A DNA stretch of 64,000 nucleotides. Source: Knoxdaviesia capensis. Its lineage: Eukaryota > Ascomycota > Sordariomycetes > Microascales > Gondwanamycetaceae. Below the pieces are notes generated by a model. The model worked only from the letters and a program-made list of their open reading frames with translations. It was not told the origin of the DNA and searched no databases. The DNA is taken from contig LNGK01000010.1 of NCBI GenBank assembly GCA_001510575.1, positions 2,146,480 to 2,210,479 of the forward strand. The letters are read 5' to 3'. The translations under genes and the position numbers were made by a program. Shown piece by piece: positions 58,149-64,000 of this stretch (the stretch's first letter is position 1; each line of letters begins with the position of its first letter).

Positions 58149-58519
58149 CCCAGAACCCTGCTGTGCCCGTCGCGGGGATCTCGGAGCTGTGTGATGGCGG
58201 GGTATTTTCGAGGGGTTCGCCAATTTATAGAAGCGTCCAGTGGTCCAGAAACCCGGGGATGGGCGGTCCGAAAGTGCAGAAAAGAAGGTGAGGGAACACA
58301 ACCCCAGGAAAGAAATAGAAATAAAATATAAAAATTAAAAATTAAAAGAGCACAGGATCGATCGCGTGGGGACACACGGGTAGAAATAAAACGCAGTCGG
58401 TCTTGGGGAACGTGTCAACGCATCTGGTGGAACAGGAACACACACACGATTTGGGGGGGCACGAACAAGATAAAAGGGCAGAAAAAAGAGACAAAAAAGA
58501 GGAAAAAAAGAAAAAGTCT

Positions 58520-58599
58520 CTCCGACACGGGGAATTGAACCCCGGCCACCTCGGATCTGACATGAGAGCGAGGTATCCTAGCCACTAGACCATATCGGA
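58520..58599 (-). tRNA. tRNA-Glu (anticodon CTC) with an 8-base intron
   Basis: Read on the minus strand, the acceptor arm TCCGATA pairs with TGTCGGA and is followed by discriminator G. The D-arm region TGGTCTAGTGGC is the A box and the T arm GGGGTTCAATTCCCC contains the B box. The anticodon stem CCTCG/CGAGG encloses CTCTCA, then the inserted TGTCAGAT, then C. Without the insert the loop is CTCTCAC with CTC as anticodon, so the insert sits at the canonical 37/38 intron position. The mature body is 72 bases. A TTTTT run just after the 3' end is the expected Pol III terminator. Confidence 0.95.
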
Positions 58600-58767
58600 T
58601 TGGAAAAGGCGCAGGGTATTGTAAACTATCTGGTTTTCTTCTGTAAATTAGGGTTAGGGTTGTTGAGGCACATCACCAGACTTGAGAGGGGCCTGGTGTT
58701 AGGATAACTCACTCTTCTGACGAGTGGGATTCTATCGAGTTCCGGTTAGGATAGCTAACTCTTCTGA
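58600..58767. other. tRNA upstream flank next to the retroelement
   Basis: It contains a telomere-like motif at 58648-58661 and a pair of similar 23-base segments (58698-58720 and 58745-58767, GTTAGGATA then CTCTTCTGA) about 47 bases apart. The second ends where the probable LTR begins. Confidence 0.6.
58648..58661 (+). repeat. Interstitial telomere-like motif
   Basis: TTAGGGTTAGGGTT, about 50 bases upstream of the 5' end of the minus-strand tRNA-Glu gene. Confidence 0.85.
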
Positions 58768-59111
58768 TGTTGGAAATACAGGAAAGGCGGTTAGAATTAG
58801 AAGCGTAACTTTGCAGTCAATACCATTCATAAAGGTAGGGGGTAAAAAATAAGATAAGTAGTTAATAGCTATGAAATACTATGCTAGAATGGATGGGGGG
58901 AAAGCTTCCTTCTTATCCCCTATGGGATCTAGGCTTCCTCCCGTCTAGATCCCTAATACCTTCTAAGGCTTCCCTTCCTATACTAGGCTCTTCGTAAATC
59001 TATATTACGTCTATTATTATTCCCTAGGCTATTTATTATAGCTTTATTCTTTATTATAAACTTCTAGCTATATAAAAGATAATATAATATAAATTATTCT
59101 AATATTTAATA
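58768..59111 (-). repeat. Probable 3' LTR of the copia element
   Basis: On the + strand it starts TGTTGGAAATACAGG and ends near TTCTAATATTTAATA, consistent with TG...CA ends of which the inner one has been changed by C-to-T mutation. Immediately inside, the minus strand reads AAGAAGGGG, a polypurine tract expected just before a 3' LTR. The outer 80 bases keep CA and TG dinucleotides, so mutation is lighter there. TGTTAGGATA at 58697 is an alternative outer end. Confidence 0.45.
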
Positions 59112-59419
59112 CCCCTTCTTAGTTAGAACGTTATATACTAGTAGTCCTACGTACCTCTTAAATAATACTCTCCCTAATAGCTTAGTTAGTATATCTATTA
59201 ATTATTCTACTATAGGTACGTATTATATTCTAATATTAAGTTCCTATACTCGGTCGATAGTAGAGTAAAGAGGCGTGTTAACGTATTTTAGGTTTAGATA
59301 GTAAGTAGGTTTCGTAATAGTAGTAATAGTAGTAGTATTATCCTCCTAGAGGATAATATTCCTAATATAAAAGTTAAGCTCGGTTAGTAAATATTAAAGC
59401 TATATTAAGTAGTATATAG

Positions 59420-59580
59420 TTTCTCGTAGCGCGTAGATCTCGGCTTCGGTAGAAGAGTTAGTAGTCCGCCTCTACCGTTTACTATACTAGCTAATAGGGT
59501 TATTATTAAGTATAATAACGTAACCGGTAATTAATTTAAATTTAGCGTCTTTAGTATTACCGTATAAGGTATCGGCCTAG
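59420..59580 (-). pseudogene. Copia RNase H remnant
   Basis: Minus-strand translation gives KDAKFKLITGYV, then NPIS followed by a stop, then TNSSTEAEIYALRE. These are the landmark positions of copia RNase H (the GYV strand, the PISW..K segment and the STEAEY helix), with Trp and Gln codons turned into stops. Confidence 0.85.
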
Positions 59581-59869
59581 GCGTTTAGTATCTAATCTTA
59601 CGCTATAGGATTCCGTCGGTAAGTAATCCCCTTTTAAGCGTATCTAGTAAGGTACCGTAGTATACGCTTTAGGCCTTTAGCGTATATAATTCGTAGGTTA
59701 TAAGAGAAGCGCGCGTGCTAATATATAGCGTAGGCTATATTAGGTCGGGTCTTTCTTATAAGGTATAAGAGCTTTCCTATTATTCGATAGTATAAGCCTT
59801 AATTAGTAGGTTATATATCTTTATACTTAGGGGGTAAAAAGGTAATTAGCTTTATTAACGTAGTTACGG

Positions 59870-60515
59870 TTTAGTAATTTAAAAGCTAAAACTCCTCTAG
59901 TATATCTCTAATATAAGTATCTTAGCTAATTAAGATACTATCGTTCTCGATCTTAATAGCTATTCCTAAGAGCTATTTAAGCTCTCCTTAGTACTTAGAG
60001 ATTAAGATACTTACTAGGTCTTTCTCGAATTAATTAGCTATAGATTTATTAGGGGAAAGGATTAGTAGGTCGTTAATATAAGAAGAGATAACTACTTAGG
60101 TCTAGGGGTTATAGTAGGTTACGTTATTAGCTTATAAAGGCTTAAATCCGATTATTACGAGTACCTCTTAGAAGCGAATCTACTACTATCTTCCTAATTA
60201 CTTTAGTTTATATAATAGTTTTAGTAGAATAAAATACTATTAAGCGCTTCCTAACTTCTATCTAACCTTTAGGGCCTCTTTAGGATATTCGTCTAAGTAT
60301 TTATATATTATAGGCTTAGGGATAATATAGATCGTTTCCTTAAGCTCTCTTTATAAGTAGGTAGAGACTACGTCTATTTACTATAGGGTAGCTCTCGTCT
60401 TAATTACGAGGGCTAATAGGATCCTCTACGTATCTAGGGTCGCGGTTAATATGAACGTTTTATAGAAGTTAACGCCTTCTTATTATTAAAAGCCTCGAGC
60501 GTATTATCTTACTTT
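59870..60515 (-). pseudogene. Copia reverse transcriptase remnant
   Basis: Reading the minus strand, the N-terminal part gives YARGF, then EGVNFYKTF, then RILLALVIKT, then IDVVSTYL. The catalytic loop reads YINDLLILS, where the first Asp of the expected YVDD has become Asn, a G-to-A change. GELK, a stop, LLGIAIKIENDSILIS and YIRDILEEF follow. Stops interrupt every segment. Confidence 0.9.
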
Positions 60516-60905
60516 CTTCTTAGTTTCGTTACCCTCCGCGTTAGTCTTCTATTAAAAGGCGAGCTTCGTAGTAATCGGTTTCTTTAGAGGCTTTCCTTAT
60601 ATTACCTTAAAAGTCTTTATCTTAATAACCTTCTAAAATTTAGTCTTAATAGCTTCTATCTAGGTTCTTATAGCTTTCTAATCTCGTTAAGGGTTATACT
60701 TTAATACTTCGTTAGTATTACGTAAGTAGATTAAATCGGATACTACTATAAAAGTATTTCCTAGTAATTAGTCGCTAGCTAATTTATTAAGGTCTTCGAG
60801 TTTATCTAGTCTCGAGCGGTTCTTATTAGTAATAAGAGGATTTACGGTTATAACTTCCTTATTATCTAATAAGTTCTATATATTAGACGGTTCTAATACG
60901 GCCGT

Positions 60906-60959
60906 TAGCTCCGATACCCTAGATAGCTCCGGTACGCTAGATAGCTCCGATACGCTAGA
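60906..60959 (-). repeat. Three 18-bp units in the copia linker
   Basis: TAGCTCCGATACGCTAGA and two close variants stand in tandem. On the minus strand each unit can read as six residues (SSVSEL, SSVPEL, SRVSEL). It lies between the integrase and reverse transcriptase remnants, where copia polyproteins have a variable linker. Confidence 0.85.
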
Positions 60960-61379
60960 TATCCCTTTCTTAGGGATACTACTATTAGTAGTAGCGCTAG
61001 CTTTCGACTAGCGTAGCGCTCCTAGAGGGTAAGATTAAACGTACTTTCTATATAAAAGCTTATAGATACGTTCCTAAAATCGGATATCTTTAGTAATATA
61101 TACCTATCTAAATTCTAGAATCTATACTCTATAAAGATAGTAGCCTTAGTATCTAACTAGGATACCTTCTACGCCCGTAGGTACTAGCTTAGTATTTTAG
61201 CTATCGAATTTAACGCTTAATATCTTCTATCGCTAGAGGGGGTTTATATATACGATATACTTAGAACCTAGTATTTAAAGGTATAATATATTAACTTTCT
61301 CGTATATCCCGTAAGCCTTCTAAAAGGCGCTAATTAGCGTATTAAAACTCCTAGAGATAACTATCTAATTAAGTATATA

Positions 61380-61850
61380 GATTACCGCGGTTATAATCTT
61401 ATCTTATAGCTCTAGCGGGATACTCTTAGTAATAACGGTTACTCTAGTCTTCTATAAGACCTTACGGATACTACGCTTAATACGCCCGTTCTTAGTTAGG
61501 TAGTATAGAGGCGATATTATATACTCGATTCCCTACTCGTTATAGTAAGTAACTAGCTTCTTAGTACCGACGTTAATACCGTTATCGCTATAGAGCTTTT
61601 TAGGCTTCTAGCCTAGCTCTAGCGCCTATCTCTTAATAGTCTTCTAGATATATATAAGTATATTACTTTTCTAGGCCGTTATATAAACCGATCGTTAGCT
61701 AGTCGCCTTATTATATACTAATAAGAAGTAGCTATTCCCGCTTATAGATACCGGTTATATAGTACTTATATCTATATAGATAACCTCCCTAGGTACCTTA
61801 GAAGGTATTTTAGAGTCTAGTAGTTTAAAAGACGTTATCTTTCTAAACTC
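61380..61850 (-). pseudogene. Copia integrase remnant
   Basis: Minus-strand translation gives YIDIST, then NSYFLLVYNKATS, then KLYSDNGINVGTKKL, then EYIISPLYYLTKNGRIKRSI. The first two acidic residues of the DDE triad can be placed (YID and SDNG). The third, expected shortly after NG in the last motif, has become Lys, a G-to-A change. Many in-frame stops are present. Confidence 0.88.
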
Positions 61851-62629
61851 GTAGGCGCTATAAGGCTCGATAAGTCTAGTTACCTTCTTAATTAGAGAAC
61901 TAGTAACCGCTTTAACTATTCGGGATATAGCTACCCTTTTAGGGTAGTAGAGGCGTTAATATATAAGAGCCTCGCTTTCTAAAAGCGTACGTAGGGATAC
62001 GTTAGCGTATACGGTACCGTTAACTTTAGTATATAAGGTATAGCCTTCTTCGCGAGGAACCTTATCTATAATCGTATAGGCCTTAGGGCCTTCCTTTACT
62101 TCTAACGTAAAGCCTCTTTCTATTAGAAAGATAGTAGTAATAACCTTATCCTTAATTATTAGCTAGTCTACTATTAGAATATACCCCTTCTTATATTAAA
62201 TAATTCTAGAGATAACGTTAATAGGAAAGGTAAGGTAATACTAGACGTTAGTAATCCTAAGGTTAGATCCGTCTTTTATCTAGAGTTAAATAGTTCTAAT
62301 ATATCGAACTCCCGATAATCCGCTCCCTAACTTAATTAAATTAATAAAGGTCTTTAGGGATCCTTACTTAAATTAAGATAGGTTATTTAAAATATAAGAA
62401 TCTAAACCTATATTATAAATCTAATTTATATAGATATAATATATAGGGTAAGGCTTAAAGGGTTATTAGTTTATAGCGGTATAGGTAGTACTATAGAGGG
62501 TAATCGACTCCTCTAGCTTAGCGTCCTTTAAAGGCTTATTACCTTTACTTTTAATAGGCTTCTTAGTAGAAGTCGTAGTATTTACGGCTCTTAGCTTATA
62601 AGTCTTCTCTTTACTATTCGCTTTCGCTC

Positions 62630-62690
62630 GGTACTTACTTATAATATAACTTTTTAAGCCGTATTAATAGTATTAAATATCACTCTTCTT
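62630..62690 (-). pseudogene. Gag zinc-knuckle remnant
   Basis: Minus-strand translation gives a stop, YY, a stop, YGLKSYIISKYRAK. The spacing is that of a CCHC knuckle, but the positions expected to be Cys or His are Tyr, the exact result of TGC/TGT to TAC/TAT and CAC/CAT to TAC/TAT changes. Confidence 0.75.
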
Positions 62691-64000
62691 CTAGATAGGG
62701 ATACTATTAGTAATAGGTTTAGGGGAGGGGGGGGTATAGTAGTTAGGTTTCTTCGCGCTATTATCCTTCTTCTAGTTAGGAGGATATCTAGATTACTACT
62801 AGCGCGTAGCGCGGTTTATATTCTTAGCTATATATTCTAATATAGCTATAATAAGGGTAGCCTTATTATCGATATCCTTATTAAAACTCTTTAAGATAGC
62901 GTAGAGGTTTCTATTAAGCTTAGGGTAGCGGGTAGTAATATAATAGTAGGCGCCCGTTACGGTTAAGATAGTCGGGATTATAAGCCCTTCTAGTCTTACT
63001 TTATATACTATAGAGACGAATCGATTTAGGATTTAGTATACTCCCTCTCTCGGTTCGGTTTAGAAATTAAAAACTACTATAATATTTTTAATCCGTAATT
63101 CCCTAGTTACTTAGAAATTCTACTTTAGCGATCTAAATAAGGTATAAGTATTTACCTTATCCTTAAATATAAAGGAAATCTTAGGGGCGATCGATTCCTT
63201 TATTATACGTATTATATACGTGCTTACTAGGGGTTAGAGGTCTCGGAGTTATTTAATAGTAATACCTAACGCGCTTAAGGTAGTCTCGAATTCTTTAGAT
63301 TACTATAGCTATTCTAAAGTACTAACTAACTTTAGGGTCTTATTAATAAGGATAACGTAGTTCTTAAGCTCTTTTATCTTAACCTTCGTAGCTAAACGTC
63401 TATAGTTCCCGTTTTCGTTTAAGTTATCGTTATTTTTATTTTCCGATTAATATTCTTACTATCGGAAAGAGGATCTACGTTATCGTTCGTTCTCTTAAGT
63501 TATCTATAAAACCTTATCTTATATCTCTAAGATCTTCTTAATTAATACTTACTACCGCTTTAAATCTACGATTTAGTTCTACTTCCTATCGCTATCCTTC
63601 TTAATTTCCCTTAAGTTCTTAGTAACCGTCTCGGTTATTACTTCTATAAACTATACTTAGGGGAGGGGAGGATAGTAGATAGTATAGGTATCAGGTATAT
63701 ATATAGGAGTCTCTCCCTCGGGTTCTAGGGTAGCCTCGTAGATATTAGTTAGAAGCTCAGCTCTCTTTTACCTCGAAATCGAGGACTTAGTTAGGGATAT
63801 CGATCGTTATATAATATCGTAAATAGTAAGGCTAACTCGGTAGGGGAAGGGGGGTAGAATTAGTTACTAAAACTCGTTCTATTAGAACGTAAAAAATTAG
63901 AGTACTATAAGAGTTAAACGGCTTTTAGGATCTAAAAATAGGGGGGGGGAGGGATTACGGAAGTTTTCTTAGTTCCCGCGGGATTAATAGGTAAGTTAAG

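Larger units (their letters stand above)
57831..58519. other. GAL1 promoter region and tRNA 3' flank
   Basis: It holds the GAL1 upstream region, including a possible TATA box and a telomere-like motif, and the A/T-rich 3' trailer of the tRNA gene. No protein gene was seen. Confidence 0.6.
58768..64000 (-). mobile_element. RIP-degenerated Ty1/copia LTR retrotransposon, 5' end outside the window
   Basis: The sequence is very AT-rich and nearly lacks CpA and TpG: in 59101-59280 I find no CA and one TG. That is the product of C-to-T mutation at CpA on both strands, the RIP signature. On the minus strand the order is zinc knuckle (about 62,630-62,690), integrase (about 61,380-61,850), reverse transcriptase (about 59,870-60,515) and RNase H (about 59,420-59,580). 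Integrase before reverse transcriptase is the copia order. All domains carry many TAA/TAG codons and loss of key residues, so nothing functional can be made. The element continues past base 64000, so the 5' LTR and most of gag are not visible. The outer boundary is uncertain by about 70 bases. Confidence 0.92.

Noticed and set aside
37503..58599. Biosynthetic gene cluster around the C2H2 genes
   Set aside because: The neighbours are a protease, galactokinase and a tRNA gene; no synthase, P450 or dedicated transporter was seen between them.
59101..64000. AT-rich block as a centromere or mitochondrial insertion
   Set aside because: Copia integrase, reverse transcriptase and RNase H can be read in order on the minus strand, and CpA loss explains the base composition.

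Overview
The window is nuclear DNA from a filamentous ascomycete, most likely a Sordariomycete-type mould. The evidence is short GT-AG introns with CTAAC-type branch sites, strong G/C third-position bias in most genes, CT-rich leaders upstream of start codons, a fungal gene set (vacuolar HMT1-type ABC transporter, Sgt2, mitochondrial acetolactate synthase, GPR1/FUN34/YaaH acetate-type permease, galactokinase), and a copia retrotransposon destroyed by C-to-T mutation at CpA sites, the mark of repeat-induced point mutation (RIP). The species cannot be named from sequence alone.

Layout. 1-5836: no gene; a diverged direct repeat near the left end, then a long CT-rich region leading into an HMT1-like half ABC transporter (5837-8744, +). 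Directly behind its stop lie three well-formed exons (8829-9932) in the same phase that encode a disordered tail starting with a PAM2-like motif. 10987-12336 (-) is SGT2, whose first coding exon is only the ATG and which carries a one-base frame break. 14028-16519 (-) is the four-exon acetolactate synthase ILV2. 16520-24617 is non-coding apart from an F-box pseudogene (19541-20230) and possible gene relics. 24618-25899 (+) is a five-exon acetate-permease-family gene.

25900-37502 is an 11.6 kb stretch without a recognisable gene, rich in CA/GT microsatellites and a recurring GTACTGTAC palindrome-like motif. It ends at a C2H2 zinc-finger gene (37503-39479, +). After a 102-bp tandem repeat comes a single-exon trypsin-like serine protease (41398-43041, +). 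A second 10.2 kb desert of the same character (43042-53207) precedes a second C2H2 gene (53208-55414, +) that is a clear paralogue of the first, with an intron in the same phase. Galactokinase (56193-57830, -) and an intron-containing tRNA-Glu(CTC) (58520-58599, -) follow.

From about 58.8 kb to the right edge the DNA becomes very AT-rich and almost free of CpA/TpG. It is a minus-strand Ty1/copia element with recognisable zinc knuckle, integrase, reverse transcriptase and RNase H, all full of stop codons; its 5' end lies beyond the window.

The genes do not form one pathway: they are housekeeping and metabolic genes, plus two paralogous putative regulators each preceded by an unusually long upstream region. 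I found no new multi-gene system. The most unusual items are the PAM2-bearing exons behind the ABC transporter, the paired C2H2 genes with roughly 10-kb upstream deserts, the SGT2 frame break, and the GTACTGTAC motif family.
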